In this document: one piece after another, positions 1 to 10,850 of the stretch | Position numbering within the stretch: the stretch's first letter is position 1 | Layout: every line of letters begins with the position of its first letter | Assembly (NCBI RefSeq): GCF_018873765.1 | Contig: NC_057925.1 | Coordinates: 43,927,010-43,991,009 of the forward strand | DNA length: 64,000 nt | From: Telopea speciosissima | Lineage: Eukaryota; Streptophyta; Magnoliopsida; Proteales; Proteaceae | Direction of reading: 5' to 3' | Program-made: the position numbers and the translations under genes | Notes under the pieces: generated by a model | Told to the model about the DNA's origin: nothing | What the model saw: the letters and a program-made list of their open reading frames with translations, nothing else | Databases searched by the model: none

Positions 1-5
1 TGGGG

Positions 6-842
6 TCAATCTGAAATTCCCGAGGTTGATATCATTGATCCATGCGTCCCATGTTTCACTTCTTCGGGGAGGATCTCGCATAGGAGAATGAATCGAATAC
101 AAGACCAGGTCTTCTCGGAGGAGTTTGAGCAGATCACGAGTGCCAAAGCATTGACTAACCAAGTCATATTTTTCAGCTCATGGAGGGTTCGAGCGAGTTC
201 ATCCCTCTCATTTGGCATCACCAAGCTCTCACAACGTGCTGTGAAGTTACTACACACCAGATCTGGAAATAAAGAAGTAGCCTTGTACAGGATCTCTTGA
301 GTATGGGTGGAAACATCGAGTATATCTGCGACCTGATAGAAGGCGCTCATGTTCCAACGCTCGAAATCTTCTCTGGACACCGTCCAATCGCCACTGGGAA
401 CCTCTGGAGATGATATCTCCTCATCATCTCTGCTTTCATACTCATTTGATGATACGGGTTGAATAAGGCTGGTAGGGTCATTATTATCATCGCTTCTGAT
501 GTTATTTACCCAATCCATCGCTTCCACTCCTTCGTCCTCCATCGTTGGACTTTGCTCAGCATACTCTATCCATCCCTCGTGGATATCTTGATCGTCTTCC
601 TCATCTGAGCTGTTGTCAATATCTCCCCTTTCATGGGTAAGAGAGACTTCTTTGGTCGAGCTTGTCCAATAGCTAGTGCCGAGATCGCTTTAAGGAGTCG
701 AGGTGTGACTCGGTGATTTCAGTCCCTCCTTCTTCTTCAGAACCAGGTGAGATATTTCGGATGATGAGAAACCATACTTGCACAATGGTGTCATTATCTC
801 GAGACCCTCTAATCCATACTCCAAGAAATCCATCTTTCGAAG
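6..842 (-). pseudogene. Linker region between gag and protease, left copy (broken)
   Basis: This is an acidic, serine-rich region. It matches the 5257-5904 block of the right copy, including the DDNNDPTSLIQP and GDWTVSREDFERWNMS stretches. The longest open part is 6-542 (178 codons). Its last 40 or so residues are out of frame relative to the right copy. Further right, small deletions break the frame. It has no recognised domain and probably belonged to the retrotransposon polyprotein between gag and protease. Confidence 0.6.
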
Positions 843-1506
843 CCGGTTGATGGATGCTATACCTCTACCTTGGTCACATGGTTGCCCGCCTATTCGGATA
901 TTCCTGTCACAGTTGGTTTGGGCGCAATAAACTCAAATCTGCATCCTTTCTGCCCGTGCTTATCGTGATCGCTCATCTCTTTCTGAATACCACGGGATGG
1001 GCTGGATCAATGTGGTAGGATCTTGGAATGGTGTCTCTTCCCGCAAGATATTCACTCGATCCGTCAGACGACTGGGAATAGGTCCCCTTTACCGCTGGTT
1101 GTGAGATTTTCCATGCAGGTATCGGTATTCTACCCATGTGGCATCTTTCGACTTTGGATGATAGAAAGGGGAATCGGGCCGATCCACTTCCGAGACACCT
1201 CTTGTCGAACTGTGGGTTCTTTTTCCTCCATAAGTTTCTTGGTCAACATTGCTATATAGACGTGTGCCTTCATTAGCTTCCTCTTCCCGATGGATGAATC
1301 AAGCGATAGGATCTCGCTTGCTCGGCATCCTCTTGAAGCATATTTACTCCATGGTTAGGTAGAGGATTTGTGGTGACATTTGGCGGCCGCTTTTTCGAAG
1401 TTTAATTTTACCCTCGTCAATCAAGTCCTGGATCGCATGCTTAAGAGCTAGGCATCTATCCGTATGATGGCCTTATTGGTCGTGGGTAATGACAAGATGA
1501 TTGGGC

Positions 1507-2740
1507 TTATACGGTAGGTGGATTGTTCAAGTCCACAGGCTTAGGAGGAACGGAATTGATCATTCCCTGTTTCTTGAGCTTGGTGAATAACAATGAGGGC
1601 ATCATTCCTTCAAAGTTGAGATTCCTCCTCGATGCTTCAGATTCAGTTTGGATCACAAGAGGGGTGGATCCTGTGGCTACCACCTGGACTTTTGCCGCCT
1701 GGCTGCTTGTCCCTACAGCATTTCCTCCTTTGGCTCTTGGGCTTTTCCTTGCCGAATAGCTCCCTAATGCTTCACGGGTCATACCCTGATTCTGCCTTTC
1801 TTTAAAGATCTTATCTTCAATCTTCTTCCCGATTATCATAAGAGCATCGAATGTTTTGATGTGCTAGTAGTATATCTTCTCACGGTACTCCCCATACAGA
1901 TTTTTTAACAATATCTCGACCTGCTCCTCCTCAGTAGGGCGGTTCCACATTTTTGCGGCCTTCTCCCTAAACCGCATGAAGTAGTTTGAGAACTCTTCGC
2001 TTGGTTCTTGCCTCAAGGTTTCCAATTCTCTTCGAGTAATATCCATCTCAGTGTTGTATGAATATTGCTTAGTGAAGGCTTTAACCACAGAGGCCCATGA
2101 CTGGGTTTGGGTGTGATCAATCAAGCTGGGTTAACCACCTTAAAGCAGATCCGACCAAAGAATATAAGAACGCCTATCCCATTTGGTTTTCAGAAAGTCC
2201 CCATGATCTGGCAATGGTGGCAAAAATCTTGAGATGAGCCCTAGGATCTCCCGATCCGTCGAACTTATCCAATTTCCATTTGAAATCTTCGGGGATTTTC
2301 CCTTCGGGAAAGAACACCAGGTCTTCTTCATCTTTTTCTTTGACTTTGCCCTTGACAACCACTTCCAACTCGGCTACTTTTTCTCTCATTTTCTTCTCCC
2401 TTTCAGTCTTAGGAGGGTCCGTAGGGTGGCTATCTTCCCCTTCTTCTACTGGTATGATGATTGGAGCCTTGAGGGTTGCGGGGTTAGTTCTCCGGACTTC
2501 TTGCTCTGCTGGTCCAGCTATGGATCCGCCCCTAGATAGTTCATTGACTGACTGAACTAGTTGTGCCATGAGTTGCCGCATTTCGGCCATGTCTACTTGC
2601 AGCTTATCCACTCGATCTTCGACGTGACTTTCAGACAAGTGATCCTCCAGAGGATTCATGTTACTCACAAGTGATATCTCAGAAGATGAACTAGAAGGAA
2701 TCAGGGATCTTGAGGAGAATGGTGGGTTGGCTCGAGCCAA
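1507..2740 (-). pseudogene. gag pseudogene, left copy
   Basis: This is the decayed twin of the intact gag at 6265-7824. It starts with ATG at 2740 and reads open to about 2130. There a 4-bp insertion (about 2117-2124, an extra TCAA relative to the right copy) shifts the frame. A later base change makes a TAG near 1865, and more frameshifts follow around 1500. The three surviving open pieces are 2174-2740, 1864-2124 and 1507-1839. The middle piece carries the conserved gag helices (WASVVKAFTKQYSYNTEMDI, EEFSNYFMRFREKAAKMW). The C-terminal zinc-knuckle part is broken. It cannot make full gag. Confidence 0.8.
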
Positions 2741-2949
2741 CCTTCCGTCGCGTCGGACCCAGATGGATAAGGACGGAATCGTGCTTCTATGAAAGAGAGA
2801 AGAATACCTAGTTTAGACCCTAAGAAGGCTAAAGAAGAATTTTATTTTATTTATCTTTTTTTTTTGTTTATGATTTTTTTGTATTTTATAACATTTGTTT
2901 CATTTTATTATTTTATTTGACTCAAGTAATCGGAGTGGTCATCAGAGTT

Positions 2950-4119
2950 TCAGCAGACTCCTTCTGAGGCCAGACTTCGAAGGAATGATTTCAAGTCTAC
3001 TTCGTTCTTACAGAATATTTCAAGTCCTGGTAGACGTTCGCCCTGTTCTTGATTGAACCATGGTTCTGGATTTCCACAGTAAGGGAAGTCTTCTCCCTCT
3101 TTCACGAAGTACCCGTTCAGAGTCTTGAAATATGGCTCACCATTTGCCGTACTATTCTTCTGTCCTGTGGTTTTCTTCCTTGGGTTCTTCGGGTTAAACC
3201 CTAATCCACAACGGTTGGCATTGGCTGGTATCTCCGGGAATGCCGGTACCCCCTGTTGGTTTTTACCCAATCCCAATCCAGGGAAATATTTCATCTTTCT
3301 CATAATCTTTACAGAGGCTTCGCTCCATATTGTCAGGAATTTCCCTAGACTCTGGTATTCTTCACTTGCAGAGGTAGTACAAATGTGGCTAATTTCAAAC
3401 CCACCCAGCTGCACTTCTTGCGAGGATGAACCGCCTACTTCAATGTTGGCTAAAGTGTGTACCATTTCTGGGTCTCCAAAAATGGTAATCACTTTCTGAT
3501 CATATATGAACTTCAACTTTTGATGAAGACTTGATGCTAGGGCTCCCGTTGAATGTAACCATGGTCTTCCAAGCAACATATTGAAGGATGCTTGAATGTC
3601 GATGACTTGGAAGTCTATGGTAAAGCAGGCTGGTCCAATCTTGACACTGGTGGTAAGAATCCCAATCACCTCCCTTCTGGAATTGTCGTATGCCCTGATG
3701 GTTTGACTGGACGACTTCATTTTGTCTAGAGATAAATCCATGCATCTGGCTGCTTTGAGGGGCATCACATTGAGGGCGGACCCATTGTCTATCAGAACCT
3801 GGGAGACCTGATTCTTGTTACATTCCACCGTAATGTAAAGTGCCCGGTTGTGATTCTTTCCTCCTGGGGGCAAATCCTCTTTTGAGAAAAAGAGTGACTG
3901 AATGGCATAAGTGGCCCCCACTATGTGAGATAATTCCTCAGGCCCCATTTTTATGGGCACTTGAACCTTGGTAAGAGCTTTGCAAGCCTTTCGGTGGGTT
4001 GGTGATGCCATTAATAAACCCCTGATTGAGATGTTGGCTTGGGCTTTCTTCAATTGGTCTAGTACTCGGTTTTCTGGCTCAACAACCGCCGTGGACTGGC
4101 TAGACCGATATTTTTCCAT
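2950..4119 (-). CDS. Retrotransposon aspartic protease with G-patch
   Basis: A 389-codon open frame. Residues about 95-230 form a retropepsin-like fold: the active-site motif is VLIDNGSALNVMP (an Asp-Asn-Gly variant of the usual Asp-Thr/Ser-Gly), followed by a second half with FNMLLGRPWLH. Residues about 265-310 hold a G-patch (GLGLGKNQQG) as in several plant Ty3/gypsy polyproteins. The role would be processing of the gag-pol polyprotein in virus-like particles. The last residues (SLASEGVC then stop) are not native. They read into the start of the tandem gag block, so the normal join to reverse transcriptase is lost here. Confidence 0.75.
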   Translation of the reverse strand: MEKYRSSQSTAVVEPENRVLDQLKKAQANISIRGLLMASPTHRKACKALTKVQVPIKMGPEELSHIVGATYAIQSLFFSKEDLPPGGKNHNRALYITVECNKNQVSQVLIDNGSALNVMPLKAARCMDLSLDKMKSSSQTIRAYDNSRREVIGILTTSVKIGPACFTIDFQVIDIQASFNMLLGRPWLHSTGALASSLHQKLKFIYDQKVITIFGDPEMVHTLANIEVGGSSSQEVQLGGFEISHICTTSASEEYQSLGKFLTIWSEASVKIMRKMKYFPGLGLGKNQQGVPAFPEIPANANRCGLGFNPKNPRKKTTGQKNSTANGEPYFKTLNGYFVKEGEDFPYCGNPEPWFNQEQGERLPGLEIFCKNEVDLKSFLRSLASEGVC

Positions 4120-4120
4120 G

Positions 4121-4912
4121 TCAACTCTTTATTCTTGAAGTTTTGGCCACTCCTGGTTTCCGCCACCTCGACTCTCTTTCTTTAATGACCAACCGGATCG
4201 GGCAAAGGTCCCCATCTTCTTCGTCACTATCAGTGATGATGAGAGGACCCTTGGGACAAATTCGGGTTTTACCTCCTTCATCAGACAAGGCCACGATAGA
4301 CTTCCGGGCTTGATTTAGGATTCCTGATAGGGTTTCTCGCCAAGAACCTCTCTGGATTGTATGGGGTTCTTCCGGTATCAATTGGCCAATGGCATGAAAG
4401 GCTTCTGAAGCCGCTTGGTACATCTTCCTTGCTTCCGTCAATGACTCATAGAAGCTGCGATCCTTCTTTTCTCCTTGAGAAACTGAACTTTCAGACCTCT
4501 TTTCTGGGGTTGAAATAACTGGGTGGATATTCCCTGTTGGGTCATTTACTGCTTCTCCCTCATTGACATGACACGTATAAAAATCATCATGTGCTCTTGC
4601 CCATGTGCGGTATTCTCTATCACCCTGATACGGAGATGAGGGAGGAGTCCCACACAGGTCTTGTGTCAAGGCCAAAGTTAACTTTACAGAGTTTTCCAAA
4701 TGGCGAATTGCTTGAGGGAGCGCCCACTGTTCTCTAACAGATTCCAGCTGTTGAAGCTCCTCCTGGTACTTATCATCCAAAACCACCGCCCTCATGAGTG
4801 TTTCCTGGATTTTATCTACATCCCGATGGATCTTGTTCACCCAAAATGATAATTCCCATGGTGCGGGTCCACAAATGTTCTCATACTCTCCAAACGTGTC
4901 CTTGGTTGCCAA
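4121..4912 (-). CDS. Retrotransposon polyprotein segment upstream of protease
   Basis: A 263-codon open frame that ends in a stop two bases before the protease frame opens at 4119. It is rich in charged residues and predicted helix (for example DKIQETLMRAVVLDDKYQEE) and has no catalytic motif that I recognise. Its position between gag and protease on the same strand makes it part of the element's polyprotein. Whether it is joined by frameshift or was broken by mutation cannot be told from one copy, since the left copy starts at base 1 and does not cover it. Confidence 0.5.
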   Translation of the reverse strand: MATKDTFGEYENICGPAPWELSFWVNKIHRDVDKIQETLMRAVVLDDKYQEELQQLESVREQWALPQAIRHLENSVKLTLALTQDLCGTPPSSPYQGDREYRTWARAHDDFYTCHVNEGEAVNDPTGNIHPVISTPEKRSESSVSQGEKKDRSFYESLTEARKMYQAASEAFHAIGQLIPEEPHTIQRGSWRETLSGILNQARKSIVALSDEGGKTRICPKGPLIITDSDEEDGDLCPIRLVIKERESRWRKPGVAKTSRIKS

Positions 4913-5904
4913 GGTTCCTCATCCTCCGTTTCTTCCTCCCCTTCAAACACTTCAACATTGGATTCCTCTGATGCAGATTCTTGCTCACTTTCATCTTCTT
5001 CAAATGATTGTTCTTCTTCCAATGGCTCTTCCCCTTCATCATCGATGTCCATAGGAAAGATACCTCTGGTGGGGTCAATCTGAAATTCCCCGAGGCTGAT
5101 ATCATTGATCCATGCGTCCCATGTTTCACTTCTTCGGGGTGGATCTAGATAGGAGAATGAATCTGAATACAAGATCAGGTCTTCTGGAGGAGTTCCGAGC
5201 AGATCACAGGCCAAAGCATTGACTAACCAAGTCATATTTTTCAGCTCATAGAGGGTTCAAGCGAGTTCATCGCTCTCATTTGGCATCACCAAGCTCTCAC
5301 AACGTGCTGTGAAGTTACTACACACCAGATCTGGAAATAGAGAAGTATCCTTGTATAGGATCTCTTGAGTATGGGTGGAAACATCGAGTATATCTGTGAC
5401 CTGATAGAAGGAGCTCATGTTCCAACGCTCGAAATCTTCTCTGGACACCGTCCAGTCACCTCTAGGAACCTCGGGAGATGATATCTCCTCATCATCTCTG
5501 CTTTCATACTCTTCTGATGATATGGGTTGAATAAGGCTAGTAGGGTCATTATTATCATCGCTTCCGATGTTATTTACCCAATCCATCTCTTCTACTCCTT
5601 CGTCCTCCATCGTCGAACTGTGCTCGGCATACTCTATCCATCCCTCGTGGATATCTTGGTCGTCTTCCTCATTTGAGCTGTTGTCAATATCTCCCCTTAC
5701 ACGGGCAAGAGAGACTTCTTTGGTCAGAGCTTGTCCAATAGCTAGTGCTGAGACTGCTTTAAGGAGCTGAGGTGTGACTCTGGTGATTTCAGTCCCTTCT
5801 TCTTCTTCAGGAACCAGGTGAGATATTTCGGATGATGAGAAACCATACTTGCACAATGGTGTCATTATCTCGAGACCCTCTAATCCATACTCCAAGAAAT
5901 CCAA
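4837..5904 (-). CDS. Acidic linker region of gag-pol, right copy (two open pieces)
   Basis: Two open pieces, 5257-5904 (215 codons) and 4837-5235 (132 codons), follow gag on the minus strand. The first is Asp/Glu/Ser-rich and matches the left copy near base 1-842. The second contains a very acidic run (DEGEEPLEEEQSFEEDE) and overlaps the start of the 4121-4912 frame. They do not form one frame, so a frameshift lies near 5240. No enzyme domain is visible. They are likely disordered polyprotein sequence. Function unknown. Confidence 0.5.
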
Positions 5905-6264
5905 CTTCCAGAGCCGGTTGATGGAGGCTATACCTCTACCTTGGTCACATGGTTGCCCGCCTGTTCGAATATTCCCGTCACAGTTGGCTCAGGCCCAATA
6001 AATGCAAATCTGCATCCTTTCTGCCCGTGCTTGCCGTGACTGCTCATCTCTTCCTGAATACCACGGGATGGGCTGGATCAATGTGGTAGGATCTTGGAAT
6101 GGTGTCTCTTCCTACAGCATGTTCACTGATCCCGTAGATGACTCTGGGGAATAGGTCCCCTTCACCAGTGGTTGTGAGATTTTCCATGTAGGTATCTGGT
6201 ATTCTACCCATGTGGCACCTTCTGACTTTGGATGATAGAACGGGGAATCGGGTCGATCCACTTC

Positions 6265-7824
6265 CTAAGACATCTCTTGTTGAATCTGTGGTTCTTTTTC
6301 CTCCTTGAGTTTCTTGGTCAACATTGCTATATAAACGTGTGCCTTCATTAGCTTCCTCTTCCCGACTGGATGAATCAAGGTAGTAGGATCTGCTTGCTCG
6401 GCACCCTCTTGAAGCATATTTACTCCATGGTTAGGTAGAGGATTTGTGGTGACATTTGGCGGCTGCTTCTTCTGAAGTCCAATTTTACCCTCGTCAATCA
6501 AGTCCTGGATCGCATGCTTAAGAACTAGGCATCTATCCGTATGATGGCCTTGTTGGTCGTGGTAATGACAGTACAGATTGGGCTTATACCAGGTAGGTGG
6601 ATTGTTCAAATCCACAGGCTTAGGAGGAACGGAATTGATCATTCCCTGTTTCTTGAGCTTGGTGAATAACAACAAGGGCATCATTCCTTCAAAGTTGAAA
6701 TTCCTCCTGGGTGCTTCAGATTCAGTTTGGATCACGAGAGGGGTGGATCCTGTGGCTACCACCTGGACTTCTGCCGCCTGGCTGCTTGTCCCTACAGCAT
6801 TTCCTCCTTTGGCTCTTGGGCTTTTCCTTGCCGAATAGCTTCCTGATGCTTCACGGGTCATACCCTGATTCTTTCTTTCTTTAAAGATCTTATCTTCAAT
6901 CTTCTTCCCGATTGTCATAAGAGCATCAAATGTTTTGATGTGCTGGTAGTATATCTTCTCACGGTACTCCCCATACAGATTTTCTAACAATATCTCGACC
7001 TGCTCCTCCTCAGTAGGGCGGTTCCACATTTTCGCGGCCTTCTCCCTGAACCGCATGATGTAGTTTGAGAACTCTTCACTTGGTTCTTGCCTCAAGGTTT
7101 CCAATTCTCTTTGAGTAATGTCCATCTCAGTGTTGTATGAATATTGCTTAGTGAAGGCTTTAACCACAGAGGCCCATGACTGGGTTTGGGTGTGATCAAG
7201 CTGGGTTAACCATCTCAAAGCAGATCCGGCCAAAGAATATAAGAATGCCTGTCCCATTTGGTTTTCAGAAAGTCCCCATGATCTGGCAATGGTGGCAAAA
7301 ATCTTGAGATGAGCCCTAGCATCTCCCGATCCGTCGAACTTATCCAATTTCCATTTGAAATCTTCGGGGATTTTCCCTTCGGGAAAGAACACCAAGTCTT
7401 CTTCATCTTTTTCTTTGACTTTGCCCTTGACAACCACTTCCAACTCGGCCACTTTTTCTCTCATTTTCTTCTCCCTTTCAGTCTCAGGAGGGTCCATAGG
7501 GTGGCTATCTTCCCCTTCTTCTACTGGTATGATGATTAGAGTCTTGAGGGTTGTGGGGTTAGTTTTCCAGACTTCTTGCTTTGCTGGTCCAGCTATGGAT
7601 CCGCCCCTAGATAGTTCATTGACCGACTGAACTAGTTGTGCCATGAGTTGCCGCATTTCGGCCATGTCTACTTGCAACCTATCCACTCGATCTTTGACGT
7701 GACTTTCAGACAAATGATCCTCCGGAGGATTCATGTTACTCACAAGTGATATCTCAGAAGGTGAACTAGAAGAATGAGAAGGAATCAGGGATCTTGAGGA
7801 GAATGGTGGGTTGGCTCGAGTCAA
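6265..7824 (-). CDS. Ty3/gypsy gag polyprotein, right copy
   Basis: A 519-codon open frame starting with ATG at 7824. The N-terminal 100 residues are Ser/Pro-rich with a short coiled coil (VKDRVDRLQVDMAEMRQLM). Residues about 165-320 form a retrotransposon gag capsid domain (WASVVKAFTKQYSYNTEMDI, EEFSNYIMRFREKAAKMW). Near residue 430 is a zinc-knuckle-like CHYHDQQGHHTDRC, as in Tat-type gags. It would build the capsid of the virus-like particle. It is the best preserved frame of this element. Compared with it, the left copy carries frameshifts and stops. Confidence 0.85.
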   Translation of the reverse strand: MTRANPPFSSRSLIPSHSSSSPSEISLVSNMNPPEDHLSESHVKDRVDRLQVDMAEMRQLMAQLVQSVNELSRGGSIAGPAKQEVWKTNPTTLKTLIIIPVEEGEDSHPMDPPETEREKKMREKVAELEVVVKGKVKEKDEEDLVFFPEGKIPEDFKWKLDKFDGSGDARAHLKIFATIARSWGLSENQMGQAFLYSLAGSALRWLTQLDHTQTQSWASVVKAFTKQYSYNTEMDITQRELETLRQEPSEEFSNYIMRFREKAAKMWNRPTEEEQVEILLENLYGEYREKIYYQHIKTFDALMTIGKKIEDKIFKERKNQGMTREASGSYSARKSPRAKGGNAVGTSSQAAEVQVVATGSTPLVIQTESEAPRRNFNFEGMMPLLLFTKLKKQGMINSVPPKPVDLNNPPTWYKPNLYCHYHDQQGHHTDRCLVLKHAIQDLIDEGKIGLQKKQPPNVTTNPLPNHGVNMLQEGAEQADPTTLIHPVGKRKLMKAHVYIAMLTKKLKEEKEPQIQQEMS

Positions 7825-8060
7825 CCTTCCATCGCGTCGGACCCAGATGGATAAGGACGGAATCGTGCTTCTACGAAAGAGAGAAGAATACCTAGTTTAG
7901 ACCCTAAGAAGGCTAAAGAAGAATTTTATTTTATTTATCCTTTTTTTTGTGATTTTTTTTGTATTTTATAACATTTATTTCATTTTATTATTTTATTCGA
8001 CTCAAGTAATCGGAGTGGTCATCAGAGTTTCAGCAGACTCCTTCTGAGACCAGACTTCGA

Positions 8061-9058
8061 ATGCCGTCATTGCCCAAGCATTTTCAAACACAACAAAAAA
8101 CAAACAAAAGAAAGATCCTAGTTACCGGGTCATTGATGATTATGTCTGGAGTCAAGATGAGATGCCTTCTTTTTTTTTTTTCTTCTCGAGGGACATGTAA
8201 GGTTCCATTATATGGAAGTGGACTTCCATTTTTCTTTGAGGGACCATCGTGGGACTATGGAATTCCTTATCTTTGGTGGTATCTCATATCAAAACCAGGT
8301 TAATCGTCAAATGACCCTAAACTCGGTCTTTCTTACAGCTAACAAAGGTTAGTTTGTGTCGTACCCTAATCATATGTGGTCTATTTTCCTACATGATGCA
8401 TGTAATGGGTAGGCTTTCATAGGACAGAACAAGGCCACCCTTGACAAAACCGATATACCTATCGCTCGTGGTCGTGAATTGTAGGCACGTGGTTCTTTTG
8501 ATATACCTGGAGAATAGGTCACACAAACTCAGAGTAATCGAGCTAGTGCCTTTTTTGAGTGGCAGAGCACTCCACAACACACTAGTGAATACCCTCGTTG
8601 GTGATTCTAAACTCGTACAGTAAATATCAAGGGCTGTAGCTTCGCCGCAAATTACCCATGACTACTCATGGGGTCCAACGGCTACCTACGGGGGTAAGAG
8701 GAGTTCCCATGCAGTGTATGTGTGCAAGAAAGTGGTACAGGAAGCGGCTATCATCCAATCTCAGAGTACTTAACATGACGTGCCTCACCTCCCCGGGAGT
8801 AAAGGCACGACAGGGAGTACCCTCGCCGTTTGATTTCACTTCGAGCACTATGCATGATGCGGTTAGTACACACAAAGGTTAGCCAGATAAATATATTATG
8901 GTATTTATTTATTCATTTATTTATTTTTTTGTATTTTGTTCTGCATATTTTTTTTTTATTTTTTTTCTTTTTATAAAAGTTTAGAGAGAACATTCTGTCA
9001 TTTATTGATAGCACCTATTTAGAGAGTTTGACCTCGGGTGGACATTTGCCCACCATTT
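8061..9058 (-). other. Retrotransposon leader between primer site and gag
   Basis: About 1 kb without a convincing gene. On the minus strand it runs from the primer-binding site to the region upstream of gag. It contains poly-T/A-rich stretches (8170-8182, 8910-8970). The duplicated block ends near 8060, so this leader exists only once in the window. Short open frames here are not supported by any domain. Confidence 0.6.
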
Positions 9059-9075
9059 CCCCAGTGAAGTCGCCA
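9059..9075 (-). promoter_or_regulatory. Primer-binding site of the Ty3/gypsy element
   Basis: On the minus strand this reads TGGCGACTTCACTGGGG, one base after the LTR end. Plant Tat/Ogre elements use sites of this type, matching a tRNA-Arg 3' end (family knowledge). It starts minus-strand cDNA synthesis. Confidence 0.75.
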
Positions 9076-9076
9076 C

Positions 9077-10332
9077 TGTAAGTACCGCGGTCCTCCGGGA
9101 CGAAGGTTTCCTCAGCCCTTCTTGCTAGTGTATTGGTGACATAGGGTTTTGGGAGATACATGTGTGTGTGTATGGATGTGGATAACATTGTCAATATATG
9201 ATAAATAGAGGATTGGGATCATGCATTAAAATATGTTAACCTAATGAGAAGTCGCCACCTAGGGTTAGGGCCTAGGACCCATTAAGTGTAGCCCTACCCG
9301 TGGTGAGCGGAATCGGGCTACGTGACTCCATATGGTCCAACCAAAGGTTCGGGTAAGGGGTCAGGTTACGAGTGTGGGAAGGTGTTAGGCACCCACCTCG
9401 CTCGGCCGAAGCCGGTCTCTCTGTGTTAGATGCTACGTAAGGACGAATGTTGTTTCTCTCTTATTACTGGGATGGGGGATATTATGAACTACATTCAGGT
9501 GCTATGAATTAAACTAAAGTACAATAAACTACATTATATATGTGAAAAGTGCAGACTAAAGCGGTAAAATATGAAAGGACTACATTGGATCAACAAAAAT
9601 GCAATAATTATACCTGTATGGTTGTATGCCCCTGGCTCAGGGGAGATGGACGAATGGACCGACGCTTCTTTCTCGGCGAGTAATGGCTCTTTCGAGTGAT
9701 TTGGAAAAGAGCAAACAGACAGAATAACGTCTGTAACAAGGGAGTTTCGATGGTTATCCGTGCACAAACGGGATACCAAAGCTAAGGAGCCAAAGCGCTC
9801 TATACTCAGAGGGACAATCGAAGGATCTGTCCACCCCAGGGAAACCTCACATACTCACACACTCATGAGAGAAGGAGGAGAAATGAGGGTGAAAAGGGAG
9901 AAAAGATGCTAGAAATCACTTGGGGAGGGTCTCTCTACCCAAAATTCCTTGGGAAATGTGGGAGGGGACCCTCCTATTTATAGGGAGGGACCTTTTCTCT
10001 CTCCTGGCCGAAAAAGTCCTCCACGGCGCCGTGGGTGACGTCAGCAGGCTAATGTCACACCCCCTCATGGCACCGTAGAAATCCGGTACACCTCCCCACA
10101 GTGCCGTGGGAAGGTACCCACGGTGCCGTGGGAAGGCGTCCACGGCGCCGTGGGCGCACAGTGCCATTTTTCCTTGTTTTTGGGCCTAAAATGGGCCATT
10201 TTGTGTTCAGCATGGTTCTTGGTCTTATGGGCCAGGTATCTTTGGGTCTGAAAAGAGGGGGGTGCGTCGTCCATCGTCCATGTCCTGTTGTCATCATCGC
10301 CAATTAGGGGGTGACAAAAATCGGCGTCTACA
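9077..10332 (-). mobile_element. 5' LTR of the Tat/Ogre-type element
   Basis: About 1256 bp, bounded by TGTAAG... at 9077 and ...GTCTACA at 10332 on the plus strand (TG...CA termini on both strands). It abuts the primer-binding site. A TATA box lies at 9975-9982. A short GC-rich repeat family (variants of CACGGCGCCGTGG, a palindrome) occurs several times at 10020-10160. No matching partner LTR is present in the window. Confidence 0.75.
9975..9982 (-). promoter_or_regulatory. TATA box in the LTR
   Basis: The minus strand reads CTATAAATAGG, a good plant TATA box inside the LTR. It is consistent with transcription of the element toward lower coordinates. Confidence 0.5.
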
Positions 10333-10570
10333 TTTTTCTTTTTCTTTCTCTTCTTTAGCTAAGTGAATAGAACTAAAAAAAAAAAGTGAATTTTCTTCTC
10401 CATAAAGATTATTTATAATCCATGGCATTTTGGTAAATATCAAGTTTTCATTTGAAAATACCCAAACAATCATGTAAAAAATCTAAGCCCTAATCCTAAC
10501 ATCCAATAGTGCTCAAGGATAAAAATATCTAGCTAAAGTCTTTTACTTAAATACCTTTAGTTCCATTGCT

Positions 10571-10850
10571 AAGTTAAAATTAACTCAACCCAAATTCACT
10601 TAAATTAACTCAAGCTAGATTCACTTAAATTAACTCAAACCAAATTCACTTAAATTAAATAAAGTCAAATTCACTTAAATTAACTCAGGTCAAATTCATT
10701 TAAATTCACTTAAATTAACTCAAGTCAAATTCACTTAAATTAACTCAAATTAAGTTCTCTTAAATTAACTCAAATTAAGTTCACTTAAATTAACTCAAGC
10801 CAATTCACTTAAATTAACTCAAGTTAAATTCACTTTAAATTAGTTCAAAT
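10571..10850. repeat. AT-rich minisatellite, about 25-bp unit
   Basis: Roughly eleven imperfect copies of a unit built from TTAACTCAAG and TCAAATTCACTTAAA. Units vary by substitutions and small deletions. The flanking 10333-10570 and 10851-11170 are AT-rich and show no gene. The repeats lie between the retrotransposon LTR and the Mutator-like transposase. Confidence 0.85.

Larger units (their letters stand above)
1..2985 (-). repeat. Tandem duplicate of gag-linker block (left copy)
   Basis: Positions 1 to about 2985 match about 5070 to 8060 at high identity, with an offset of 5069-5084 bp that changes through small indels. The two copies lie head to tail. The right copy continues into the leader after about 8060, while the left copy is joined directly to the end of the protease block near 2985. 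The left copy has more stops and indels. A duplication by unequal exchange or template switching inside one element is the simplest reading. Confidence 0.85.
1..10332 (-). mobile_element. Ty3/gypsy (Tat/Ogre-type) retrotransposon, 5' portion
   Basis: Read on the minus strand, the order is LTR (10332 to 9077), primer-binding site, leader, gag (7824 to 6265), linker region, protease with G-patch, and then a second, partial gag-linker block that runs off the window. LTR ends are TG...CA. The LTR start, with its GACGCCGATTTTTGTCACCC-like stretch, and a primer site of the TGGCGACT...CTGGGG type are typical of plant Tat/Ogre elements (family knowledge). No reverse transcriptase, RNase H or integrase is visible, so they either lie to the left of the window or are missing. 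The target duplication cannot be checked because the other LTR is outside. Confidence 0.8.

Noticed and set aside
2234..2555. Plus-strand open frames opposite gag (and the matching pair at 7309-7630)
   Set aside because: They are shadows of the minus-strand gag frame. They show Ser/Phe-rich low-complexity sequence and no domain.
9916..10307. Overlapping frames in the Tat/Ogre LTR
   Set aside because: GC-rich palindromic repeats keep several frames open by chance; no protein match.
10571..10850. CRISPR-like array
   Set aside because: Repeat units are adjacent and degenerate with no unique spacers, and the window is plant nuclear DNA.
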